Of a DNA stretch of 28,487 nt, positions 1 through 6,190 are shown piece after piece; within the stretch, counting starts at the first letter, position 1, and every line of letters begins with the position of its first letter. The notes below the pieces were generated by a model, which made no database searches, was not told where the DNA came from, and saw nothing but the letters and a program-made list of their open reading frames with translations. The translations under genes and the position numbers were made by a program. The stretch is from positions 1 through 28,487 of the IMG/VR virus record IMGVR_UViG_3300025138_000251; one strand, given 5' to 3'. Origin of the DNA: a virus.

Positions 1-90
1 ATGTTTGTACCAATAGACACGAAGAACCAAGATTACCAAGATGTACAAGAATGGGTATCAGCAGGAAATACAATAGAAGAAGCAGATTAA
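1..90 (+). CDS. small 29-residue protein, possibly 5'-truncated
   Basis: An open frame begins at the first base of the window (ATG) and ends at TAA 88-90. It encodes a short acidic peptide ending NTIEEAD. Peptides of this style, with a YQ..W...GNT.EEAD pattern, are frequent downstream of tail genes in marine phages, often as the tail of a slightly longer protein, so the true start may lie left of the window. The stop overlaps the next ATG (TAATG), which implies translational coupling. Function unknown. Confidence 0.5.
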   Translation: MFVPIDTKNQDYQDVQEWVSAGNTIEEAD

Positions 91-266
91 TGAAAATGAC
101 CCTTGAACAACTTGCTGTAAAGATAGATTCACTTAGCACACGTATGGACAAGATGGAAAATAAGGTCGATGATTTAACTTCAGTAATTAACAAGAGCAAA
201 GGGGTAATAGGTTTTATAGCATGGGTCGGTGGTATCTGTGCAGTAATTTACAACGTTTGGAAATAA
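90..266 (+). CDS. small coiled-coil membrane protein, XhlA-like
   Basis: This 58-residue protein has a charged heptad-rich N-terminal half (LEQLAVKIDSLSTRMDKMEN, a likely coiled coil) followed by one C-terminal membrane helix at about residues 36-56 (GVIGFIAWVGGICAVIYNVW). That is the architecture of the XhlA haemolysin/holin-accessory family, which works at the inner membrane during lysis; the match is by layout, not by a proven motif. An upstream in-frame ATG at 51 would add 13 residues, but the ATG at 90 overlaps the previous stop as TAATG, the spacing style used throughout this strand, so I prefer it. The next gene, a holin-like protein, starts one base after its stop, which supports a lysis role. 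Confidence 0.6.
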   Translation: MKMTLEQLAVKIDSLSTRMDKMENKVDDLTSVINKSKGVIGFIAWVGGICAVIYNVWK

Positions 267-267
267 C

Positions 268-693
268 ATGTTCGAACTTTTCAATTTATTAGGAAGTTCA
301 ATGCTTGGAGGTCTACTCCAAATTCTTGGTAGCAAAGCCAAAGCATCACAGGATCAATTCAAAATGATGATGCAAAAATCGAAATTTATTGCTGAACAGC
401 AAGATAAATCCAGATCAAACACAAACTCCTTCTTTATGATGACAAGGCGCATAATTGCGCTAACCTGCGTGTTTTCTATAGTTTTACTACCAATGATTGC
501 ACCTGCAATTTTAGATGTCCCTATATACGTTCAATCTGAGATCGTAACTGGATCTGACTGGCTCATATTCAGTACAGAATCGACCAAAATCGCATGGAAA
601 GAGGTTGAGGGCATACCACTTCTCGGATGGCATAAAGACGTGATTATAAGCATTCTAGGGCTTTATATGGGGAGCTCGATAGCAAAATCATGA
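268..693 (+). CDS. putative holin, GTA 3TM-holin-like
   Basis: A 141-residue protein with a hydrophobic N-terminal segment (about 5-20), a polar coiled stretch rich in Lys and Gln (about 25-50), a membrane helix at about 62-82 and a second at about 122-138 ending GLYMGSSIAK. The closing GxYxGSR/S..EK-like motif and the spacing of three hydrophobic segments resemble the 3TM holin family of gene transfer agents, which permeabilises the inner membrane for release. Family membership is inferred from the pattern. Its stop overlaps the ATG of the next gene (ATGA at 690-693), and it sits in a run of small envelope proteins. It could instead be a structural membrane-associated protein. Confidence 0.55.
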   Translation: MFELFNLLGSSMLGGLLQILGSKAKASQDQFKMMMQKSKFIAEQQDKSRSNTNSFFMMTRRIIALTCVFSIVLLPMIAPAILDVPIYVQSEIVTGSDWLIFSTESTKIAWKEVEGIPLLGWHKDVIISILGLYMGSSIAKS

Positions 694-1283
694 AAAAATA
701 TTTAATATTACTGCTTTTTTGTGATCTGGCGATCGGTGACGCCACGAATAATGGTGCAAATAATATAAATCACACTTCCACATCAGGCGATCAAACAAGT
801 ATCAGTGGAGGATATTCTCAAGAAAGTACGAATAACTACACAGGTGGTCAAACCAATTCCACAACCAATTCTACGCAAAACACAACTAATTCAAATCAGG
901 AAACTGCAGTTAACAGTTCGAGCGCACCTGCAATGTCGGTTTTTACACAGGATTCATGCTCCCTCGTGATTTCAGCTGGGGTAAGTATATTGTCTTTTTC
1001 TTTTTCGGGAGGTGGTTATGTTATTCAAGATGAGGACTGCAAAAGATTAAAGCTCAGTCGTCAATTATCTGCTGTAGGGATGAAAGTTAGTTCCATATCA
1101 ATTCTCTGTGATGATCCAAAAGTTTTTGACGCAATGTATCGAAGTGGGACTCCTTGCCCCGTTCTAACTGAAGATGGCAGGTCTGTGATTGGTGAGGAAG
1201 CTATGAAGGTTATTTATGAGAGAAAGAAACCAACAGATGATCCAGTAGAGCAATATCGTAGATATAAACAAAGCCTAAAATGA
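690..1283 (+). CDS. secreted Asn/Ser/Thr-rich protein of unknown function
   Basis: A 197-residue protein with a clear signal peptide (MKKYLILLLFCDLAIG, cleavage about residue 16), then a low-complexity Asn/Thr/Ser/Gln/Gly segment to about residue 75, then a compact C-terminal domain. That domain contains SAPAMSVFTQDSCS, a Gly-rich SFSGGGYVIQ hydrophobic stretch, conserved-looking Cys residues and VFDAMYRSGTPCP. Proteins with this arrangement recur in marine phages beside lysis genes, but no function is established that I know of. Export to the periplasm or insertion through the envelope is likely. It starts with an ATGA overlap and ends with another, so it is coupled to the holin-like gene and to the lipoprotein that follows. 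Confidence 0.7.
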   Translation: MKKYLILLLFCDLAIGDATNNGANNINHTSTSGDQTSISGGYSQESTNNYTGGQTNSTTNSTQNTTNSNQETAVNSSSAPAMSVFTQDSCSLVISAGVSILSFSFSGGGYVIQDEDCKRLKLSRQLSAVGMKVSSISILCDDPKVFDAMYRSGTPCPVLTEDGRSVIGEEAMKVIYERKKPTDDPVEQYRRYKQSLK

Positions 1284-1405
1284 AACACTTGGTGTTAATA
1301 TTTTTGATCTTTTTAGTATCTTGCTCTGCACACAGAGTCACTTTAAAACCAATAGATGTGTATGGAAGCAACGAGCAAAGAATCCCAGAGCCACAAATAG
1401 AATGA
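1280..1405 (+). CDS. 41-residue lipoprotein, candidate outer-membrane spanin
   Basis: A short gene read directly from the sequence. It starts at an ATGA overlap with the preceding stop and encodes a Lys-His N-terminus, a hydrophobic core (LVLIFLIFLV) and a lipobox LVSC with Cys15, leaving a mature peptide of about 27 residues that contains prolines and charged residues. Lipoprotein signal plus a tiny Pro-containing mature part is the format of Rz1-like o-spanins, which pair with an inner-membrane i-spanin to fuse the envelopes at lysis. Identity as a spanin is inference from format and neighbours. The gene ends at TGA 1403-1405, overlapping the next ATG at 1402. Confidence 0.6.
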   Translation: MKHLVLIFLIFLVSCSAHRVTLKPIDVYGSNEQRIPEPQIE

Positions 1406-2724
1406 GATATCTACTTTTACTTATATTACCTTTGACTGCCTTATCCGAAGTAAAGGTGACCGGGAATCTAGTAACTAATGGAACATTTGAGCAAGGCAAT
1501 TCTAATGGATGGACTACATCTGGAGATGTGCAAGTTATAGGCGATTGCTGTGGATCATCATATGATCTGGAATTTGGTGATGCAGGAAGTGTTGAACAGG
1601 ATTTTAATTTAACGAGTGACACAATAAGCCAACAAATGCTTAATAATGGCGTGAGTTTATCGAGCGCAATATTAGTCCAGAATGGAGAAGGTGGTGAAGG
1701 TGGATGGGCTTATAATCGGGGCGATGCAGACTCATTCACGATCAGACTCCAGATCAAAGATGATAGTAATAATATATTAAATTCAGTCTCACAAACCAGA
1801 ACAGAAACGACCGGGATTGAGGGAGAGATTTTCACTAACACTTTATCTTACACAGGATCAGGGAGTAATATTGGAAATATCAATATATCTGGAATTGACT
1901 CTAACGCTCCTAATATATTAGGTGGAGCTAATATTGATAATGTTTCAGTCACGATGACTTACGATGATACTGTTTTATCAGCCATACAGACTGCTGAGAT
2001 AAATCAAACCTTTGAGAATATAGAGCAAGTTATAGAATTGACAGAGCAGTTCAATCCAGAAGAGATTGAAAATTTAATAATTGAGGAGATAGTGTTCGAG
2101 GAAATTGTTGCAGAATTACCTGAAATATTCGAGATATTTCAAATATCACAAGAAGAGGAATTGATTGAGGAAACATTAGTTGTTGCACCTGAAATAATAT
2201 CTGAGCCAAATATAGTTGAATCACAATACGAAGAGCAGATTCCTGAAGAAAATACTGAGTTAATTGCAGAGGTTTTTGAGGAAATAGTGGAATCACCAAC
2301 CGAGGCTCCAGAAGAAACCCCGGTCAGTTCAGAAGAAACCCCGGCCAGTCCAAATCAAGATTTAAATCAAGATCCAGATCAAAACCCAGTCGATTCTGAT
2401 GCAAATGAGCCTAATAACACCCCCGAATCACCTACAGAAAGCACGACAGTGGCGATCTCAATACCTGATATTCAAAGAAAAGTGGATGAAAAGATTAAAA
2501 CAACCGAAGGTAGATTAAAAGCAGTTTCATTTATAGTGGCTAAGGTTATGTCCGAATCCAATAACAAAATAGATAGCTATTCCCAGATCAATGCTGAGAT
2601 ATTTAAGCAACCTGTTATAATTGATAGAAATATCGATGCGTATACAAGTCAAAGTTACGTCGATATAAGGAATATTTATAATAATAAAACATACGAGGAC
2701 AGGCAAAATTGGATATCAAGATAA
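1402..2724 (+). CDS. secreted jelly-roll-like protein with long Glu/Pro-rich stalk
   Basis: A 440-residue protein. Starting at the ATGA overlap (1402) rather than further upstream places a signal peptide at the N-terminus (RYLLLLILPLTALS). Residues 20-190 look like a beta-sandwich, carbohydrate-binding-style domain (NLVTNGTFEQGNSNGWTTSG, CCGSSYDLEFGDAGSVEQDF, GGANIDNVSVT). Residues 200-300 are very rich in Glu and Ile with heptad-like spacing. Residues 300-350 are Pro/Glu/Ser/Asp-rich, with an imperfect repeat of EETP encoded by an 18-base near-repeat around 2311-2345. The C-terminal 90 residues are probably helical. Proteins with this N-terminal domain recur in marine phage genomes without assigned function. 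It may act at the host envelope or on the virion surface. Confidence 0.7.
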   Translation: MRYLLLLILPLTALSEVKVTGNLVTNGTFEQGNSNGWTTSGDVQVIGDCCGSSYDLEFGDAGSVEQDFNLTSDTISQQMLNNGVSLSSAILVQNGEGGEGGWAYNRGDADSFTIRLQIKDDSNNILNSVSQTRTETTGIEGEIFTNTLSYTGSGSNIGNINISGIDSNAPNILGGANIDNVSVTMTYDDTVLSAIQTAEINQTFENIEQVIELTEQFNPEEIENLIIEEIVFEEIVAELPEIFEIFQISQEEELIEETLVVAPEIISEPNIVESQYEEQIPEENTELIAEVFEEIVESPTEAPEETPVSSEETPASPNQDLNQDPDQNPVDSDANEPNNTPESPTESTTVAISIPDIQRKVDEKIKTTEGRLKAVSFIVAKVMSESNNKIDSYSQINAEIFKQPVIIDRNIDAYTSQSYVDIRNIYNNKTYEDRQNWISR

Positions 2725-2933
2725 TCACAGGACTGATAGGTAGCACCATAGCTATTGGATCGCTCTTCGTTTTTCAAGGGCAGTTGATCCAACGAGTAGA
2801 CACACTTGAATCCAGATCATCCCCAAACACTAAGGTGATCGAGCAGGATATATCTGATCTAAAAAGCGAAGTTGCTGTTTTAAAAACAATCATTGAGGAG
2901 ATGAAGTCAAAAGAAAACCCACTGATGAGATGA
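2709..2933 (+). CDS. small membrane-anchored coiled-coil protein, TTG start
   Basis: A 74-residue protein with an N-terminal membrane helix (IITGLIGSTIAIGSLFVF, about residues 4-21) followed by a coiled-coil region (VDTLESR..., VIEQDISDLKSEVAVLKTIIEEMK). The topology, N-terminal anchor and extracytoplasmic coiled coil, is that of an i-spanin (Rz-like), and a candidate o-spanin lipoprotein lies upstream. This is inference only. No ATG is available; the TTG at 2709 lies 16 bases inside the preceding gene, consistent with coupled re-initiation. The stop overlaps the next ATG at 2930 (ATGA). Confidence 0.55.
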   Translation: MDIKIITGLIGSTIAIGSLFVFQGQLIQRVDTLESRSSPNTKVIEQDISDLKSEVAVLKTIIEEMKSKENPLMR

Positions 2934-3091
2934 TTGATATAGCATTATTTGTTTCTTTGTTTATATCCATCTGGATTTTAATTAATCCATCTAAGGTGAG
3001 AACTAAATGGTTCCGTCCAGAATTATCGATAGTTGAAATATTGTTTGTAGTTACTCTATCAGCTATCATAGTCCATAATATATTAAATTGA
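2930..3091 (+). CDS. 53-residue two-helix membrane protein
   Basis: A small gene found by reading from the ATGA overlap at 2930. It encodes two hydrophobic segments (IALFVSLFISIWILI near residues 4-18, and IVEILFVVTLSAIIVHNIL near 34-52) separated by a basic loop (KVRTKWFRP). No family recognised. It is the last of the chain of small membrane proteins before the structural genes; a holin, antiholin or other lysis-timing role is possible. Only 12 bases separate it from the head-tail connector gene. Confidence 0.55.
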   Translation: MIDIALFVSLFISIWILINPSKVRTKWFRPELSIVEILFVVTLSAIIVHNILN

Positions 3092-3103
3092 GGTAATAAT
3101 GGC

Positions 3104-3772
3104 ATGGCAGGTTTAACAGTAACAACAGCAGAGTCTGAATTTGCAATAACTAGTGCAGAGGTCAAAAATTGGCTGAGGATAGATGGATCAGATGATGACA
3201 GTGTTATATCTACTTTATTAAAAGCATCACATAATTGGGCTAAAAGATACACAGCAAGAAGTTTAACAACACAAACTTTGACCATGTCCATCGACAGTGT
3301 TTATGATGCAGATATCCCAATAAGAGAAGGTAGTTATGTTGGAATCGATCAAGATATAACTAGAAGAAGTATTTTATTACCAGAATCCCCGGTCGCATCA
3401 ATTACTAATGTGAAACATTACGATGATGCAGATAACGAGAGCACTTTTGCATCAAGTAAATATTATTTGGATAAAGCAGGTGTTCCTGCGAGATTTGTTT
3501 TGAGAAATGGAGAAAGCTATCCAACAGGATTAAGAGTTTCTAACGCTATTGAAATTAAATATGTTGCAGGATATGGAGGAACTACAGCAGTTCCAGATGA
3601 TATTAAACACGCTTGTTTGATATACACAGCATGGTTATTTGAGCATAGAGGTGATGGCGCTGAAAGAATGACAGCTCCTTATCAGGCAACTCAATTATTA
3701 CAACCCTACGTTATAAGGCAAATGTCTACTAACCCATACCGAGGCACAGCACATTATGGAGGCATGATTTAG
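3104..3772 (+). CDS. head-tail connector protein (gp6-like)
   Basis: A 222-residue protein whose N-terminal part, ITSAEVKNWLRIDGSDDDSVISTLL followed in the same frame by KASHNWAKRYTARSL, is the characteristic start of gp6-like connectors that form the ring beneath the portal. The middle contains the usual PVASITNVKHYDDADN segment and the C-terminal part YVAGYGGTTAVPDDIKHACL is also typical. It caps the portal after DNA packaging. A GAGG Shine-Dalgarno at 3090-3093 precedes ATG 3104. It opens a connector-to-tape-measure block, yet the portal and capsid genes lie about 15-20 kb away rather than immediately upstream. Confidence 0.88.
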   Translation: MAGLTVTTAESEFAITSAEVKNWLRIDGSDDDSVISTLLKASHNWAKRYTARSLTTQTLTMSIDSVYDADIPIREGSYVGIDQDITRRSILLPESPVASITNVKHYDDADNESTFASSKYYLDKAGVPARFVLRNGESYPTGLRVSNAIEIKYVAGYGGTTAVPDDIKHACLIYTAWLFEHRGDGAERMTAPYQATQLLQPYVIRQMSTNPYRGTAHYGGMI

Positions 3773-4101
3773 TGTCATTGGTTGGCGAAATGAGAAACCG
3801 AGTCGTCTTACAAACTCTAGGTGGATCAACAGACGCAGGGGGAGGGCAAAGCACCTCTTATTCTACAGCCTCGACTGTTTGGGCTAAGGTCGAAAATTTA
3901 TCTGGATCAGAGAGCATCTTCGGTGATCAATTAAGATCCACATCAAATTATAGATTTACGATCAGATATTTTTCAGCGCTCACAGAAAAACACAGACTCA
4001 CATTTAATTCTAAGAATTTTAACATTACCCAGATCAGAGATATCGAAGAGGGCAGAAGAAAATATCAGGAAATATTAGCAATTGAGGGAACAGCGCAATG
4101 A
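3772..4101 (+). CDS. phage head-tail joining protein (head closure)
   Basis: A 109-residue beta-rich protein with the family hallmarks: an N-terminal GEMRNRVVLQT, the DAGGGQSTSYSTASTVWAKVENLSG region, and the C-terminal FNITQIRDIEEGRRKYQEILA. This matches the SPP1 gp16/HK97 gp10-neighbour class of head-closure proteins. The likely start is GTG 3772, overlapping the previous TAG by one base; ATG 3790 (MRNRVV) is the alternative. It ends four bases into the next gene, whose start is ATGA at 4098. Confidence 0.85.
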   Translation: MSLVGEMRNRVVLQTLGGSTDAGGGQSTSYSTASTVWAKVENLSGSESIFGDQLRSTSNYRFTIRYFSALTEKHRLTFNSKNFNITQIRDIEEGRRKYQEILAIEGTAQ

Positions 4102-4583
4102 CAATATCTGTGCAAGTATCAACTAATATCGATAGAAATACTAAGGAAGCAGACAAGCTTTATACTCTAAATGCTCAAAGGCACATCAATAGAATTGCTA
4201 ACACGTTTAGAAATGAAATTTTAAAGTCCATGCAGATGACTCCTAAGACAGGTTTAGAATATGAAAAGAATGATGGCAAAATCCATATAGCATCTTCAGA
4301 GGGTAATCCACCTGCAATTGATACGGGAAGGTTAGCTTCGAGTGTAAGAATATCACCTGCGACCGGGTTTTCAGGGAAAGTGATGAGTGCAAAGGTTTCT
4401 ACGAATGTCGAATATGCAGAAAGGCTTGAGCTATATATGAACAGACCATTTATGTCTAAAGAATCTCAGGCTTATGTTTATACAGTATTCTTTGCTAAAA
4501 AAATACAAAACCAAATCAGTATTAAAAGCCAATTCAGACCAGTTAAGGTCAGATCCAACAAGAAAGGTATATCAATAAAATAA
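4098..4583 (+). CDS. HK97 gp10-like neck/tail protein
   Basis: A 161-residue protein with an N-terminal helix rich in charged residues, then GNPPAIDTGRLASSVRIS and a strand-rich part with VSTNVEYAERLEL. The DTGxLxxS and YAxxLE motifs are typical of the HK97 gp10 family, which bridges connector and tail tube. Position between the head-tail joining and tail completion genes agrees. It starts at ATGA 4098 and its stop overlaps the next ATG (TAATG). Confidence 0.82.
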   Translation: MTISVQVSTNIDRNTKEADKLYTLNAQRHINRIANTFRNEILKSMQMTPKTGLEYEKNDGKIHIASSEGNPPAIDTGRLASSVRISPATGFSGKVMSAKVSTNVEYAERLELYMNRPFMSKESQAYVYTVFFAKKIQNQISIKSQFRPVKVRSNKKGISIK

Positions 4584-4993
4584 TGGGATATCATTCATTC
4601 GATCTGCAGTCTGCTTTATATTCCACATTATCTGGAGACTCCACGCTTGATACTTTGCTCGGCAATAATAAGATATTTGATACTGTTGCCCCTCAAGGCA
4701 CAGCATATCCTTATGTTATTATTGGGACAGAACAGACAAGAGAAGCAGGTACAAAAAGCAAAGATGGAAATGTTTATAACTTAGATATTGAAGTATGGTC
4801 TCAATATAGAGGTCAAAAGGAGATTAAGGAAGTCATGGAACGTTTGTATAATATCTTCAATAATAGTACAATTTCGGTGTCGGGAGCAGATTCAGTGATG
4901 AGTTATGTTGTTTCAGGACTCACATTGGTTGAGCCAGATGGAATAACTCGGCATGGATTAATTAATATAGATTTTACAGTATACGATAATTAA
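4583..4993 (+). CDS. tail completion protein (DUF3168-like)
   Basis: A 136-residue protein starting at the TAATG overlap. The sequence FDLQSALYSTLSGDSTLDTLL, then IFDTVAPQGTAYPYVIIG, and VYNLDIEVWSQYRGQKEIKEV matches the DUF3168/gp17 tail completion family, which forms the tail terminator that attaches the finished tail to the connector. Neighbouring gp10-like and major tail genes support this. It ends 13 bases before the major tail protein. Confidence 0.85.
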   Translation: MGYHSFDLQSALYSTLSGDSTLDTLLGNNKIFDTVAPQGTAYPYVIIGTEQTREAGTKSKDGNVYNLDIEVWSQYRGQKEIKEVMERLYNIFNNSTISVSGADSVMSYVVSGLTLVEPDGITRHGLINIDFTVYDN

Positions 4994-5006
4994 GAGGTAA
5001 TTTAAT

Positions 5007-5420
5007 ATGGCAGTACAAAAAGGCGCAAGTCTAGTAGTTAAAATTGGCAACAGTGCTTCTCCAGAAGTGTTTACGACTGTCGCTGGACTACAAGACACAT
5101 CTATCAGTATCAACCAAGAAACTGTAGATGTCACAAATAAGGACTCTTCAAGAGTTAGAACATTATTAGCACAAGGTGGAGTTAAATCATTCACTATAAC
5201 GGGATCTGGAATATTTCAAGATCATGCATCAGAGCAGTCTGTGTTAACAGCGTTTGATGGATCAGGATTCATAAATTTTCAATTTTTAGTACCAGATTAC
5301 AACACATTCACAGGTGCATTTCAGGTGACGACACTTGATTACACAGGAACATATAATGGCGCAGTTCAATATTCTATGACATTTGAAAGCGCATCCACAG
5401 TGACAATTGCTACTGTATAA
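5007..5420 (+). CDS. major tail tube protein (TP901-1-like)
   Basis: A 137-residue beta-rich protein (MAVQKGASLVVKIG, TVAGLQDTSISINQETVDVT, SFTITGSGIFQDHA) with the layout of the TP901-1-type major tail protein that polymerises into the tube of non-contractile tails. A strong AGAGGT Shine-Dalgarno lies a few bases upstream at about 4993, consistent with high expression. The next gene begins at the last base of its stop. Confidence 0.85.
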   Translation: MAVQKGASLVVKIGNSASPEVFTTVAGLQDTSISINQETVDVTNKDSSRVRTLLAQGGVKSFTITGSGIFQDHASEQSVLTAFDGSGFINFQFLVPDYNTFTGAFQVTTLDYTGTYNGAVQYSMTFESASTVTIATV

Positions 5421-5689
5421 TGTGGTTAGATAAAGAAGTATCAATAGGCAAAGCGAAACATTCAGCTAAAGTGAATGTCAGTGATAGCCTGATCGAAGTA
5501 GAACTGCCATTTTTTGATGAATGGCTATCTTGCTTAAATGAGTCTATTGATCTAGATGGTAAATCATACAATATAAATAATATTCAAAATGTTGGTGATC
5601 GTGACGAATCAATAATGATTATGTTAAAAACAGAGGTTAAAAATGAGCCAAAACGTACTGAGAGCAGAAAAAAATCTTTTAATAAATAA
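5420..5689 (+). CDS. small hypothetical protein in the tail operon
   Basis: An 89-residue protein of unknown function, predicted to be beta-rich at first (VSIGKAKHSAKVNVSDSLIEVEL) with a basic tail (EPKRTESRKKSFNK). It starts at the TAATG overlap with the tail tube gene and its last 47 bases overlap the start of the chaperone gene in another frame. Being between the tube and chaperone genes it is probably a minor tail or assembly factor, but I recognise no family. Confidence 0.7.
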   Translation: MWLDKEVSIGKAKHSAKVNVSDSLIEVELPFFDEWLSCLNESIDLDGKSYNINNIQNVGDRDESIMIMLKTEVKNEPKRTESRKKSFNK

Positions 5690-5984
5690 TAAAGAATATA
5701 AAGCTAAAATGAGTGTTGATACGATCATGAGGATCGAGGATTCGCTCGGTGGATCAATATTTGGTGTCGCTAAAAAGTTTGAAATTCCAGATGTAAGAGT
5801 TAATGAATTACTTGTTATTATTTATCAATGCGTAAGAGCAGGTGGTCATGATGTCACTGAAAAAGATATAAAGTCTTATATATCGAGTGTCGGTGTCGTT
5901 GAGGCTACAAAAGTTGCAGGTGAATTGATTGTTTTAGGTTTAAACGTTGATTCAAATAACGATCAAAAAAAAAGCGAGAGTTAA
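5643..5984 (+). CDS. tail assembly chaperone, GTA-type first component (TAC_11-like)
   Basis: A 113-residue protein with the pattern of the GTA-family chaperone: two short N-terminal strands (KNLLINNKEYKAKMSVDTIM), then RIEDSLGGSIFGVAKKF and VNELLVIIYQCVRAGG. It chaperones the tape measure before tube assembly. The start ATG 5643 lies 47 bases inside the preceding gene; the next Met (residue 23) would remove the conserved strands, so the early start is favoured. The last codons contain nine consecutive A residues (5965-5973), after which a -1 slip would join the next open frame (see 5972-6190). Confidence 0.82.
   Translation: MSQNVLRAEKNLLINNKEYKAKMSVDTIMRIEDSLGGSIFGVAKKFEIPDVRVNELLVIIYQCVRAGGHDVTEKDIKSYISSVGVVEATKVAGELIVLGLNVDSNNDQKKSES
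5965..5973 (+). promoter_or_regulatory. A9 slippery run, candidate -1 frameshift site
   Basis: Nine A residues are read as C-AA AAA AAA A-GC in the chaperone frame, so a -1 slip of the AAA AAA pair costs no base pairs. The frame entered stays open to 6190 and encodes the second chaperone component, which has no good start codon of its own. The stop of the zero frame is at 5982-5984. A9 is also long enough for transcriptional slippage. I see no convincing upstream Shine-Dalgarno stimulator or downstream pseudoknot by eye. Confidence 0.6.
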
Positions 5985-6190
5985 CTGCGAATGATGAACT
6001 ACCTATAAAAAGGTGGTTTGAGGTGTGTGTTGGTATGATCGGTGTTCAACCCGACCAATTCTGGAATATGTCAGTCAATGAAATTTACATAGTAATTCAA
6101 GGTTTCAAAGAATATAATAGTGGAAACTCATCAGATCCAATGGATAAAGATGATCTGGATAAATTAATGGAGATGTTCCCAGACGAATAA
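5972..6190 (+). CDS. second tail assembly chaperone component (TAC_6-like), probably made by frameshift
   Basis: The -1 frame is open from 5960 (after a stop at 5957-5959) to TAA 6188-6190; if entered at 5972 it gives about 72 residues. It contains KRWFEVCVGMIGVQPDQFWNMS followed by VNEIYIVIQG. The W...G..G..P..FW.M...E pattern is that of the short GTA chaperone (RcGTA gp10.1/TAC_6 type). The only internal starts are GTG 6023 and ATG 6035, and both fall after the conserved Trp. That argues for synthesis as a fusion with the upstream chaperone, about 182 residues in total, analogous to lambda G-GT. Independent initiation cannot be excluded. The tape measure ATG overlaps its stop. Confidence 0.7.
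   Translation, partial: KRELTANDELPIKRWFEVCVGMIGVQPDQFWNMSVNEIYIVIQGFKEYNSGNSSDPMDKDDLDKLMEMFPDE

Noticed and set aside
2051-2299. Minus-strand open frame inside the Glu-rich region
   Set aside because: It results from the GAA/GAG-rich codons read in reverse as Leu/Phe/Pro; no start signal and no neighbouring minus-strand genes.
2311-2345. Short near-repeat (EETP coding) considered as a regulatory or recombination repeat
   Set aside because: It is an in-frame two-copy repeat within a low-complexity linker, better explained as local duplication in a stalk.
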